Assembly (NCBI RefSeq): GCF_029873635.1
Contig: NC_080421.1
Coordinates: forward strand, 1,488,001 to 1,552,000
Reading direction: 5' to 3'
Origin: Malania oleifera
Lineage: Eukaryota > Streptophyta > Magnoliopsida > Santalales > Ximeniaceae
Length of the DNA: 64,000 nt
In this document: one piece after another, positions 1 to 12,771 of the stretch
Position numbering within the stretch: the stretch's first letter is position 1
How the letters are laid out: every line of letters begins with the position of its first letter
The notes under the pieces: model-generated
What the model was told of the DNA's origin: nothing
The model's input: the letters and a program-made list of their open reading frames with translations, nothing else
Databases searched by the model: none
Program-made: the position numbers and the translations under genes

Positions 1-662
1 AAGCCCGCAGGAATCTTAACCCGCGCTTGCAACATATGCGCAAAATCCCTGTATCCATAAACCCTAATCCAATCAACTTAACCCTAGAATAACATTCATT
101 CAACATACCGAGGTTCACATTCTTCTAATAACTAGCTAAACTTTAAAAATAACTTTCTTACCTTGGTTTTGGGATGGTGCGTGAAATGTCTAATTCACGA
201 AATTACTCTAGTTAAATTGTGGAGAATCACTGCCGGGTTCCCGAAATCACGTTCATCAGCTGATTCGGGCGAAGATTGGACAAGAAATTGAGGAGAGGGA
301 GAGAGGGGGGAGCCGCAGCCCTCGGAGAGAGAAAGGGAGAGATTTGATTTTAAAACATAAAATGAACTTAAACCCTTTATATAAGGTTGCTGGTGCAGGG
401 GAAAATGTCAACGGTTTGGTATTTTAACCAAGCCGTTTTCACTATTTTTATCATTACTAGGCTGCGGTTACTCAAAATTGTTGACGGTTTTTGTGAACTT
501 GCTAAAATCGTCGACGATTTGGCCTCACAGAACCCTATGCACTCAAAACCGTCGACGATTTTCATAAGACTCTCTCAATCCATCAATGGTTTGGTCCTGT
601 GCCAAACCAAATTTTCTATTTTCTTTATTATTTTTATTATTATTATTTTCTGAATCTCTACA
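1..662 (-). repeat. 3' LTR of the Gypsy fossil (partial)
   Basis: On the minus strand the LTR starts TGTAGAGATTCAG directly after a polypurine tract (GAGGGGAGAA, about 663-673). It contains GTCGACG palindromes (about 480-560), a TATATAAA box at about 376-383, then a pyrimidine-rich leader. The other LTR end lies beyond position 1, so no terminal CA or target duplication can be checked. Confidence 0.75.
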
Positions 663-3600
663 TTCTCCCCTCATTATAAAAATTTCGTCCTCGAAATTTG
701 CCATCTTGCACTGCACCGACCTTAAAGCAAAATGTTAAAATTTTATTAATTACCCTCACTTATGGCAAAGGAATACCGTGGTTACATATACGATTCTAGG
801 AGATTACAATAACCAAATTAAAACTCTTCCAAAACCAACCAAAACAAAAGACTATTACATTTCACTAATTAACCTGCACAAAAATTTACTTACATGGTTT
901 CTTACTCGAACCATTACCTTTTCTAGTTCATGCTGGACCCCACTAAATAGATGTGGGTACTCCTGACGCATTTCCTCCTCTAACTCCCACAAGGCTTCCT
1001 CAACTACATGATTCCTCTTGAGTACTTTCGCAAGTGGGATTCTCTTAGTGCGTAATTCCTGCTCTTTATGATCTAATTGGCATTTCATCATAAGATAAGG
1101 TCTCATCAATCTCCAGTGCTTTATAACTTATTATGTGACATGGATCTAGGATGTATTTCTTCAACATGGACACATGAAATACATCGTGGATTTTGGATAG
1201 CACTGAAGGTAACGCTAACTTGTAGGTAACTTGACTAACTTTTTCCAATATTTCAAACGGCCCAATGTACTTAGGGCTAAGCTTACCCTTCTTCCTGAAT
1301 CTCATTATCCCTTTCATCGGCGCAATTTTTAAGAACAAATAATCACCCACATCAAATTCCAGCTCTCGTTGACGAGTATCTGCATAACTTTTTTGTTAGC
1401 TCTGAGCTATTTTAATTCTCACTTGGATAAGCTTGATTTTCTCAGGAGCTTGTTGTACCATCTCTAGCCCCAACATTTTCTTTTCTCCAATTTCATCCCA
1501 ATATAATGGAGATTGACACCTCTGACCATACAATGCTTCGTACGGGACCATCCCAATATTGGTCTGATAGCTGTTGTTGTAAGCAAACTCCACTAGTGGC
1601 AGGTATTGAATCTAGCTGCCTCCAAAATCTTGCACACATGCATGCAGCATATTCTCTAATATCTGTATAGTCTTTTCTATATGTTCATCGGTTTGAGGAT
1701 GGAAGGTTGTGCTAAAAGTCAGCTGGGATCCCAAAGCTCTCTGTAAGCTCTTCCAGAACTAAGACGTGAAACGTGGTCCCGGTTAGAAATGATGGACACA
1801 AACACTCCATGCAGTCTGACTATTTCTTGTACATATAGCTTTGCCAATCTATCTATGGAGTAATTAACTCTGATGGAAAGAAAATGGGCAGTTTTCGTCA
1901 ATCTATCAATGATTACCTAGATGGCGTCCTATCCATGCAATGTTAGCGGTAACCTCGATATGAAGTCCATAAAAATATGCTCCCCCTTCCATTTGGGGAT
2001 GTGAAGTGGATGCAATGGCCCTTCCGATCTCTGATGCTCAGCCTTCACCTACTGGTGTATGAAAAACTACTCTACGTATTCCACAATTTCTCTTTTCATA
2101 TTGTTCCACCAAAAGGATAACTATAAATCCCTGTACATTTTCGTACTTTCTGAATGTACTGTATAAAAGGAACGATGTGCCTTTTCCAGAATGGTTTTTT
2201 TAATCTCAGCATCTGTAGGCAAACAAATTCTGGTACGAAACCTCAAAGCTCTGACCACTCTGCACCTTATCCATAATGTTCACCTTATCCATATATTTCA
2301 CGTGAGCAACTTTAATTCTTTCCTCTAATGTGGGTTGTACAACCAGATTAGCGATAAACACCTGATGATTACCCTCTACAAGCTCCACCCCAAGTCTTTC
2401 CAAATCCATTCTGATATGATGCTGCACTACCACTGCTGATACTGAGGCACTCCTCGATTTTTGACTCAAGGCATCAACTACCACATTTACTTTTCCTGGG
2501 TGGTAACTGATGGTATAATCATAGTCTTTAATCAACTCTAACCACCTTCTCTGCCTCATGTCCAGCTCCTTCTGCGTGAAGAAATATTTAAGGCTCTTGT
2601 GGTACGTGAAGATTTCACACCTACCTATATATAAATAATGCCTCCAAATCTTCAGCGCATAAACCACTGCTGTTAACTCCAAATCGTCAAGATTGGTGCA
2701 GTGATAAGTCGCTACTTTAATTCCTAGAAGATCTATTCATACTCATCTGTCCATTCAAACCTTACGTTCTTCTTGGTTAGTCATGTTAGAGGCCTAGATA
2801 GCCTAGAGAATCCTTCTACAAACCAGCGATAATACCCCGCCAATTTCAAGAAACTTCTAATCTCCTGAACATTCCTTGGTCTCGTCCAATCTACTACCGT
2901 TGCTATCTTGCTTGGATCTACCAAGATTTGATCCCCAGATATCAAATGCCCAAGCAATGCAACTTCCTCTAACCAGAATTCACACTTCTTGAATTTGGTA
3001 CACAGTTTCCTTTCTTTGAGTATCTAAAATGCCAGCCTTAAATGTGTCTCATGCTCCTTGAAATTCCTCGAATATACCAGTATATCATCAATGAAAACCA
3101 CTACGAACTAGTCCAAGTACTGATGGAAAACTCTGTTTCTTAGGTCTATAAATGCAGCGGGAGCATTTATCAGTCCGAATGACATAACCAAAAATTCGTA
3201 GTGGCCATACCGAGTTCGAAACGCTGTCTTGGAAACATCCTCTGCCTTAACCCTCACTTGATGGTACCCCGAGCATAGATCAATCTTTGAGTAAACACGT
3301 GTACCTTGGAGCTAATCGAACAAGTCATCAATGCGGGAAAGAGGATACTTATTCTTAACTATTACTTTATTTATTTCTCTGTAGTCGATATACATCCTCA
3401 TCGTCCCATCTTTCTTCTTTACAAATAGAACTAGTGCTCCCCGGGGCGATACACTAGGTCTGATAAATCCTTTATGTAATAATTCCTATAACTGATCTTT
3501 TAATTCTTTCAATTTTGTTGGAGCCATTTTGTAGGAAGCTTTAGAAATTGGTGCTGTCCGTGGAAGCAAATCAATGAAAAATTTAATCTCACAGTCAGGA

Positions 3601-3700
3601 GGTAATCCAAGTAGCTTCTCTAGAAAGACATCTAAAAATTCTTTCACCACTGGGATATCGGTAAGTTTCAATTCTTTTTCTGGTACTTCTGTTGACCTTA
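1..3700 (-). mobile_element. Ty3/Gypsy LTR retrotransposon fossil (Tekay/Del-like), truncated
   Basis: A broken chromovirus-type element read on the minus strand. Going down the coordinates one sees remains of protease/reverse transcriptase (about 3670-2900), RNase H (about 2690-2200), integrase (about 1900-1390) and the C-terminal chromodomain-like tail (about 1350-855). Next come a purine-rich polypurine tract and the start of the 3' LTR at 662. The tail, with its HDVFHVSMLKKY-type motif followed by an LKRNHVVEEALWELEEE-type stretch, is typical of the Tekay/Del lineage. Gag and the 5' LTR are not visible above about 3700, so the copy is 5'-truncated, and the LTR runs off the window. Many disruptions are spread over the pol region, so it is clearly dead and fairly old. 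Confidence 0.85.
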
Positions 3701-4270
3701 TGGGTCACACCCTCTTTCGATTATGACAAATACTCAGGTATTTAATGTCTGCAGAGTTGTTGTGCAGGTTTTCATTGACAATATAATATGATGATATTCG
3801 GAGACTTGAAGAAAAGGAAGACCCCGACGCATTTATTATTTGTTGTAATGTTATTGGGTCTGTAATAATTTCATTTCAAAAAATCTATAATAATCTGCAT
3901 ATCATGCATGTACATCGGCCTTAGGGATTACCCTAATCTGCATACCAGTTTCATATATGTGAATTTATGTAACTGGTAGTATTTAATGAGTTGAACTATA
4001 ATATAAAGGAAAATGTGTATTTTTAAATGTATAGATGTGAGTTATATTTTGCAAATGCCATACTTGTCAAATAAAGTAAATTAATGATTGTGCTTAATTT
4101 CATTGAAACTCATGTTAATCACACATTGATAATAATTTATTCCGTCTTACTAAGAAGTGTCTCACTCCAATAAATATATATCAACTTTTCAGGTCTTACA
4201 GGAAATTGAACCTAGGAGCTCCAAAGCAGGACTGAGACGATCTTCCTAAGGGTGAGTGTTGGTGGGCCCT
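3701..4270. other. Older repeat remnant, left part
   Basis: No gene is visible. The stretch is AT-rich and looks like part of an old retroelement LTR. It appears to continue at 6200-6235 and 8515-8907, having been split by two later LTR insertions. The junction with the Gypsy fossil near 3700 is not sharp. I cannot assign a family. Confidence 0.35.
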
Positions 4271-5846
4271 TGTAACGACCTACTTATTAAATTGATTTTT
4301 TTTTTATAATAGCAAATAACATACTCTGATACTATAGTATTAACCTAAGCAGCAGGAAGCAGAATCGTACCAGCATAACCATTATATACAATACAAAATC
4401 AATACCAGAGTACTACTGTGTTTCCCAAAATATACACATACAACTGTTTTTCAAAAATTCCCTCAACTGTACTGGGATACATAAAAACGCTCCCAAAAAT
4501 GATACTCACTCTCTGACAGGGCACTACAGATGCCCCTCTATTTTCGAGCCTGATCTGCTCGCCTACCTGGATCACCTAAAAAATATTTCAACATTGGGAT
4601 GAGCCAACACTCAGTAAGAAGAAATATGCTATTATTAGTGTGTGGCAAATGAGCTACTATATATCATGAAATCTGTTTCATATAAACATGAATAACTGAG
4701 TACAAAAGTACATCACAAATAATAAAGTACATCACCCCTTTTTCCCTATTGCTTGACACATCAGTATTATGATTATAATTCAAAATACTTCTAGTGTATA
4801 TAGTAGGATCTCTGTTTCTATAAATCAATATGTAAGTAATAGTAACTGAAATTGTTCCCTGTGGCTATCTGTGTCATGACATGCCCCTCATGACGAGGTT
4901 GTGCGGCCCGTAGGCTGGATTTACCCTGACTGGCCAACCAAGAATAAATTGCTGAACTCCGTCAGTCGACCTGCCCACCTCAACCTATATCTGGATGGGG
5001 AGCCTAACCTCTTCAAGGGCCTAGGTGGTCGACTTTACCACGTATATCTGAATAGGTGGTTGCACTCATAAAGTAACATAGTATCTATAGCAACGGTACC
5101 ATGCTCTGTAGCTGCAAGTCCAACAGGGTCTGATATCATATAATATATTTTTATACATAACTAACTGATTTACCATGATTCTGAAGTATTGAAATAACCA
5201 TGATGCTGCGTAACATACTGAAATCTGAATAATCATAACATGGAACTGCATATTCGTAATACTGGAATTCGTATAATCATGGTACTGAGATTCATAAAAT
5301 CATGGTACTGAAATATAGTAAAATCATGGTACTGAAATCCATAAGATCATGACACTGAAGTTCGTATAACCATAATACTGAAATTCATAAAATCAGGAAA
5401 CTAAATTCGTAAACATATCACCGTGCCATATACATAATCACAAGCCACACCATACTAAAATACATAATTTTCGTAAATAAATAAACTGTATAATATTTAG
5501 AAATTTCCTAGCATAACATATTTCCCTTACCTGACTACTGGAAAGCCCCTAGGGAATACAAGCCTAACACCCGCAGGGCCTTCTACAAAACACCCTGAAA
5601 CCAACATTTGCCAGAACAAAATATCGGTATTTTTCCGTCTATATCATTTCTTATAACTACCACAAGGCCAAAAGGAGACTAAAAGGCCTTACCCTGAATT
5701 TGGGATGATTTCCAACTCCGATTTCCTGACGATCCGCTCCGGTAGATGTGTAGAGAACTCCGCCAGGAGCGTCGTGGTAGCTTCGGATCGTCGATCCGAT
5801 GACTGGTGGGGTCAGAAATTAAGAGAGAAGGAAGAGAGAGTCGTAG

Positions 5847-5878
<32 letters not shown>

Positions 5879-6199
5879 CGGTGAGAGAACTGATAAAAAA
5901 AATCCTGGTTTTCCTCCTTTTAAAGGGCTAGGTTCGTCGATGAGACACGTCACCTTGTCGACGAGCCCTTCAAAAATTTCGTCGACGAGGCCCTGTGTTC
6001 GTCGACGAAATTCAGAGCAACTCGAACCGTCTCTTGGTATTTTCTCGTCGACGAAGCCCTGTGTTCGTCGATGAAATTCTAAAGACCTTCGTCGACGAGA
6101 CCTTGTGTTCGTCGATGAAGTCTACGGCCTCCTTCTGTTTCTGTATCTATTTTCTCTCCCTCTTATTATTAAAATGCTATTATTCTTCGGGTCACTACA
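4271..6199 (-). mobile_element. Solo LTR (Gypsy-type, about 1.93 kb)
   Basis: Plus-strand ends are TGTAACGACC and GGTCACTACA, the TG..CA ends of an LTR lying in minus orientation, with a 4-bp CCCT direct repeat on each side (4267-4270 and 6200-6203). No internal coding region is present, so this is a solo LTR. It closely matches the copy at 35222-37240 (its reverse complement begins TGTAGTGACCCGAAGAA, as that copy does). It contains a GA microsatellite (about 5845-5880), eight copies of a TCGTCGACGA-like palindrome (about 5935-6120) and a block of short ATGGTACTGAAAT-type repeats (about 5225-5400). Confidence 0.8.
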
Positions 6200-6235
6200 C
6201 CCTCGTTTGTTTATATAGATATTTTAGGTTTTTTG

Positions 6236-8514
6236 TGTCACGACCTGCTTATTTTCCACATTTTTTTTAATAATAATAAAATCAACATCATACATTCCAG
6301 CTTAGCAGGTCACAATCCACCTGGAGCCGTGGGTACCAGGGATATATCAGAACATACAGCAGAAGCCCTAGCAGCAGAAAACATACAATAATGTACATCT
6401 CAATACCATATATATTACAATATACCATAGTTGTTACAATCACTGTATTTCAGAATATACATCCCAAAAATACATTATCCCCAAAATCTAACAGTCCCTA
6501 CAAAACTTACCCTTCACAGAGGGTAGATAAACAACACTAATTTTGCGGGGTCTTTCCCGCTCTCCTATTCGGGGCTCCTGAAAAGTTTATAAGATTTAGG
6601 AGTGAGACACCTCTCAGTAAGGGAAATAAACTAATACTAGTGTGTGGCAACATGAGTATTCCATGTTCTACATATATCATACATAACATGTTCAATAATT
6701 ATTTATTAAATCTGGGAAAACATACATATATCATCAAAACATGGCAGAACATACTACATTTTCATAATCATATTTCATCTTATATAATAATAATAACATA
6801 AAACATTCCTTGTAGGTTAGCTGACTGTTGTCATGTATTACCCCCACATGACTGGGTTGTGTGGCCCGAAGGCGAGACCTGACAATGGTTGGCCGACCAC
6901 CGCCAAGTTAATAGTTTAGTCTGTAGGTACGATGGGTCTGCCAGACCTGATTAGTACACCAGAGGCGATAACAGCACACTTCTTGAAAATAACCACATCG
7001 ACCATCCAATCTCACACCACTCCGTACAGTGACGTTAACACAGATATCATGATCACGAAGACCATGGACACATAGCAACGGTACCGTGCAAGTGCTAGCC
7101 TAGACCAAACCAACTAGGTTCTGATATCATATACATATACTAAAATCGTGATACATAGATATCTCATATCATAAATTTTCACATCAATCATATCATTTTG
7201 CATATATACGTATATCATGAAAATCATCGGCCCGTACGCCGGTATTACGCATTTTATTATAGCACGACCCGTACGCCGGCAAACCACATCATAGCACAGC
7301 CTGTATGCTGAAAGATCACAGTCACATAGCATGACCCGTACGCTGGAAAATCATAGCACAACCCATACGCTGGCAAATCACATCCATATAGCACGGCCTG
7401 TACGCCAGCAAATCACACACAAAGCTCGGCTCGTACGCCGATTTTTCCATCATAAAAATCCATATCATCCACATTCCCAGAAAACAATATTTCACAACAT
7501 TTTTACTAATGCCACACAAATGGATTTTCACATATTCAATATACGATCATTTTCACAGTATCTTGCAAATATAAATCATACATATAAATATATTTATTTT
7601 TTCCGAAACCAGATGTTATATATATATACACATGCATTTTCTTAGAACGAAACTAGCTTAGTTTATCCCCTTACCTGATTCCTGTAAAGCCCCTAAGAAA
7701 ATCTTCCCTACACCAGCAGGATTCCCAACTCAACACCCTGAAAATGAAAATTTCCAGTATTAAAGTTTAGTATTTCTAAGTATGTAATACTTTCCTCAAC
7801 TGTCAAAAACCCAAATATTGAGTAGAAAGTTTTTACCCAAAAGTATTCAAGTCTAACACCCCGAAACTGAAAACTCCCAGTATTAAATTTCAGTATTTTC
7901 ATGCGCATAACATTTCTTATAAATGGCGCAAGACCAAATATGGCTTAAAAAGCCTTACCTTAACTCTGAGATGATTTCCAACTAGCTTTCACCAACGATC
8001 CGCTCCGGCAGAATTGGAGAGAACTTCCCTAGGAGCGTCGTGGTGACTTTGGATTGTCAATCCGGTGAAGATCTGATCCGAAATCAACGAAAGAAAGAGG
8101 GAGAACCGAAGGGGAGAGAGAGAGAGAGAGAGGATGAAGATAGCTTAATTAGGAAGTTAAAATTCAGATTTCCCATATTTATAGAACAGGGAATTTCGTT
8201 GACGAGCCCGTCCTTCGTCGACGAGTCCTTCACAAATTTCGTCAACGAGATCCATTCATTGTCGACGAAACTAAGTCGGCTCAAAAACCCCTCTTGGTAT
8301 TTTCTCGTCGATGAGCCCCTTGTGTTTATCGACGAATTCTCTTATACCTTCGTCGATGAATCCCCTGTATTAGTCGACGAAATCTTGCTGATCCTTTTTT
8401 TTTTTTTTTGTTTTTCCTCCCAAAGTTCAATGTCGTCGACAACCTCCTTCTGTTTTCGGTCTCCATTTCCCTCTCTTTATTATTTAAATACCATTTTAAA
8501 TTCGGGTCGTTACA
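6236..8514 (-). mobile_element. Solo LTR (same superfamily, about 2.28 kb) with perfect TSD
   Basis: Plus-strand ends are TGTCACGACC and GGTCGTTACA, flanked by a perfect 5-bp target duplication TTTTG (6231-6235 and 8515-8519). There is no coding interior, so this is a solo LTR in minus orientation. Seen from the minus strand it has about nine GTCGAC-centred palindromes (about 8195-8440), then TATAAATA (about 8182-8189), then a GA/CT-rich leader. It resembles the LTRs at 4271 and 35222 in its ends and layout, but its middle carries a different repeat block (7205-7446). The 218-codon open frame at 8040-8696 is a by-product of this repeat structure. Confidence 0.85.
7205..7446. repeat. Short tandem repeat block with GTACGC motif inside the LTR
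   Basis: About seven degenerate copies of a 30-40 bp unit of the form GCACGACCCGTACGCCGGCA followed by an AATCACATCATA-like spacer. Copies differ mostly by C/T and G/A changes. Related LTRs at 4271 and 35222 have a different short repeat in the corresponding place. Confidence 0.7.
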
Positions 8515-8907
8515 TTTTGGATTGTAATATGGATTTTGGGTATGATAGATGTAATGGTTGTGAGGTAGTACTCTGGTACGTATGGAAGGGATGGTCTTTT
8601 TGCTTTTGCCGTATGTGTTTAAAATTATGTTATAGAATGAATGTACTCGGGACCTTCTGTTGGTCTCGAGTTCTTACAAAGGTGGTATCATGGTGATCAT
8701 ATGATGATGTCATTTTTGTATTAATTATGGATATATGTAATGATTATTTTTGGGGGCATCACAAGTGTGGTATTAGAGCAATATATTTTTCCTACATGGC
8801 ACTCTGGACCCACTTTCGGATTTGGGGTGCTACAAATGTGGTATTAGAGCAGTATGTTTTTCCTACGTGGCACTATGGACCCCACTTTCGGGTTCGAGGC
8901 ATTACAC
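8515..8907 (+). repeat. Older repeat remnant, right part, with a 72-bp tandem duplication
   Basis: The sequence continues the older repeat interrupted by the two solo LTRs and ends GGCATTACA near 8907, like an LTR end. Within it about 72 bp is duplicated in tandem (about 8752-8823 and 8824-8896). Each copy contains GTGGTATTAGAGCA and a block reading CCTACRTGGCACT. No gene is visible. Confidence 0.5.
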
Positions 8908-9516
8908 TGTAAGTTCGCGGTCGAGATCACAAATTCAAAATCACAAATTTGAGATTTTACATAAAATTGAATAAAATTCTATTTATTTTTATTCAAGTTT
9001 AATTTTTACAATTTTGATTTCATTTTTTCAAATGGCATATAAGTAAAACTTAAAAATCTATTTTGATATTTTATTTATATTCTCTATTCTCATTACAATT
9101 CAATAAAATAAGAGGTGGCCACAACATGTTTTATTTCTCTTATTAGTTTCTAATTTTTGTTATTATTTTTTGTGATAACAATTGAAAATTGTTTGTCAAT
9201 TATTATGATACACTTTTGCTACAATAAGTTATTATCTATAGTTCACTTTAGCGAATTAAATTGTTGTGTAAACAATTTTTTATGAATAGTTAGAACAAAA
9301 AATTTAAAATAAACTTAAAATAAAAATGTCACAAAAATTTGAGAAAATCTGAATAAATAAAAAGAATAAAAAGAATAAAAAAAAAACACAGAATAATCGA
9401 AACGTCGTTGTTTTGGTGAGCCATACCCATAATTCCATAAACGAGGGAGTCTGGTAAACGGCTGCTTCGCTGCTTCTACCGTCTACTTCTGAGCTCGCTC
9501 AATCCGACAGTCGAAG
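8908..9516 (+). other. Intergenic region and presumed promoter/5' UTR of the EF-hand gene
   Basis: This is AT-rich sequence with no reading frame of note. The last ~110 bases become GC-richer and C/T-rich, as expected for the transcription start region and 5' UTR. I do not see an unambiguous TATA box. Confidence 0.4.
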
Positions 9517-12500
9517 ATGGAGAACACGGCGATTTTGAGAGAGTGGTTCGAGCGAGTCGACTCGGAGAAAACCGGAAGCATCACAGCGTCTCAGCTCAAG
9601 GTACACACGCTTCTCTCTCAAACCCTACATTCAACAATTCTCATCATCGACTCTGCGATGTTGTAGAGAGCTTTTGCTGCGGGAAACCTGGAATTCTCCG
9701 CCTCAGTTGTTCAGCAGATGATCAGGTGTCACCCTGTTTCTAGCAGGCATAAATTTTCTAACGATTTGATTATTATTGCGTACTTTTCTGATATTTTTGG
9801 GGGATTTTGTAGAATGTATGATTTTGACCGGAACGGAACAATGAGCTTCGAAGGTAAGTGGAATTGAATTGACAACGGATTTGGTCGTGCTAATGATTTT
9901 GTGCAATTTCTGACATCCATTAATTATTTGGCAGAATTTTTGGCTCTTAACAAGTTCCTTCTCAAGGTTGGTTTTTTCATCTGTGATATGTTTTCGTTTA
10001 GTTTTTATTTTTATTTTTAAAAAAAATATATATTCAATTCTTCACACTCGCTCACATGTATTTTTTTTTATCTGTTTTTGTAAATGTTAACTCTTTATCA
10101 CACTATGAATTACAAATAAGTTGTTACTTGTAAGACAAATATGGTCTACTAAAATTTTTTGATTGAAACTTAGAATTTGTTTGGAGTTTGGGAAGTTCAA
10201 AAATAGACACTAACCAAAGTGTTATAGGTAATTATGGGTAAGTTATAAGTAGTTATGGATTAGTAAAAAAAGAAAGGACTTTGGCGTCATATGAGTATAT
10301 GATAGTAGTGTTTGTCTTGTTTTAATGTCTTTATTCCATAATCAGTTTTTGCAGGTTAATGGGTATGGTCTTTTTACATCTGTGGGTTTCTGCGGATTAC
10401 TTGCTAGAATCAGTAGACCACAAATTGTTGGGAGAACTAATTACAGGAGCTGATGTCAAATCATTTACTGAATTGCACTTGCTTGAAATGCTGAAGGATA
10501 TTTTTCTATAGAGTAGCTTTTATAGACTGGGACTCATGTCACTCTCCACTTTCAGTTCTTACATATTTTCGGCATTTTACAATCCTGAAACTTGAGCTGT
10601 TGAATGATATGCTTGCGTATAAATCTGAGAGTTATCGTATTGTTTCGCAGTTTTTTCCAGATCTCATGTTGTAGTTTCTTTTGTTTCAAGGATCGATTTC
10701 AAGTAGCAAAATGACATGTATCTTTTAGATGTTCAATGTTTATAACTACTAATTAAATATTAATTTCTTTGCAGGTTCAGCAAGCATTCTCAGACTTCGA
10801 GAGGTGATTGTCGACTTATGATCCAGTAATTTACATAATTTGATGTCTGATTAAATTATTATGACACTACATCACATGAATGCACCCTTGATCAGTGGCA
10901 CACATGCGTCTCACAGTGCACCCTTGGTCATTGGCAAAGCTAGGATATTTGATTAGTTGGGGCGGCTGCCTGAGCAAGATCTTTTTCTTTTTGGGTCAAA
11001 TTAAATGACTAAAAGAAGTCATCATATAATGCACGAAAACATTGATTTAACCATAACATATGATTAATTAAATTGTCTCCACCATAGTCTTTCTAAAACA
11101 AAGTAGTTGTCCTTGATGGATTCTTATGCTTTGGAAGCATTTCATAATCAGGCCATTATTGATGCTATGAAGTACATCTTTTCAATATATTTTACCGAGT
11201 GTTCATTCTTCCAATAATTTCTTATAACTCAATTGTGCAATCAATGCTCTCTCGATACGTTCCTCAAAAAACCTGATTCGTGCGGATTCTTTCCCCAACT
11301 AACGAAGAGATCTTGGCGGAATTGCCACATATGAAATTGAACACAATTTTGCAAAGAAATAGCCCACTTGTTTCTCGAGAAGAGATGGGAAACTGCTCAA
11401 TATCAGTTGATTGAATAGTTGACCCAGCTCCTTCTTGTTTGAAGGAACCCTCCACTTCAATTGGTATTTTTTCAAGAAAAGCAGACATGAGATAACAAAT
11501 CCAGTCTTTCACTAAGATTTCAAATAATTAGACATATAAATAATCAAGAATGTTTTTTCAAGCAGTAACTTTTTGCTCTCTTCACCTTTCTCTCTATGCT
11601 ACTGTCTGAGTGCCCGTCTTTTTGGTGTTTTTCATATTTCTGTGGATTTATTTCACTAAGTTTAACTTTTTAAAAAATTAACCTCGGTTATTTTAGTACA
11701 GCTATTGACGCTCTTTTTGAACTAGAGAATGATTGATATTGCTAAAAATCATTATATTTTTTTTAATTGACCCTCGCAACAACTTTTGAGTGAAGACATT
11801 GTGTAAAATGGTTTGGAACTATGAAACAATATATAGATACAACAACAAAAACTAAGCCTTATGAAACAATATATAGATGAACTCTTTTTTGGTTGACTTT
11901 ACTAGGTTGCCCACACTCCACCACTGTCCTTGGTGCAGTTTTATCAATTGCTCCCCCGGCCCCCTGTCCTCCTCTTGCATTCATTATGGTCTTTGTTGGT
12001 TAACTTTTTATTAGTTTTAGGAAACTGCCACAAATGCTAACAAATGACTGAAACCATAGCTGACGTTGCTCTGCAAAGAGCAAATCATATCAGGATTTGT
12101 TGTCTTTTTCGCATAATATTTTTTTTTAAATTTGTTTCACTCTTTACGTATCTTCTTATGCTTCGCTAAATACAATTAGCATTTAGAAACCATATTTAAA
12201 AATGACATCATTCAGGGAAAAAACATGACTGTATTTGGAATTTAGCCAGTCTATGTCTGAAACTGTTCTTTTTTGGAGTTCTATTACATTCTCGTATGAT
12301 TTCGCCTGAATATATTTTTCATCATATCAATAATTCAATGTGCATAGAAATATTATGAATGAATTCTTCTTGGTATGAGATGTTGGTGATTAGAAGATTT
12401 GCCATGTGTTAAAATCATCCTGAACACTGCCTGTTCCTCTTTTTTGTTCATTGTCCCAGGGGTCGTGGATTTCTTGTTCTTGATGATGTTTACGAGGTAT

Positions 12501-12721
12501 TGTTTAATATAGATGCCTCTATATTTTTTATAAGTTAGGTGTTTCAATTGCGCAATATGTTTTCTAGGAACTCACTCAATATCTTCAACTGGTTTTCTGA
12601 CTTGTTGATGCCTAGCTGTATCGGTCAGAAGTTCAAGATGTTATATACCCCCTTTTGTTTTTTCATGCCCTCATAATGCCATAGTTGCTTCTGAATATTC
12701 GATTTTTCACGCTATAAATTG

Positions 12722-12771
<50 letters not shown>

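Noticed and set aside
8040-8696. 218-codon open frame as a gene
   Set aside because: It lies across the GTCGAC palindrome array and the end of a solo LTR and continues into the flanking repeat. The repetitive make-up explains the long frame, and no domain is present.
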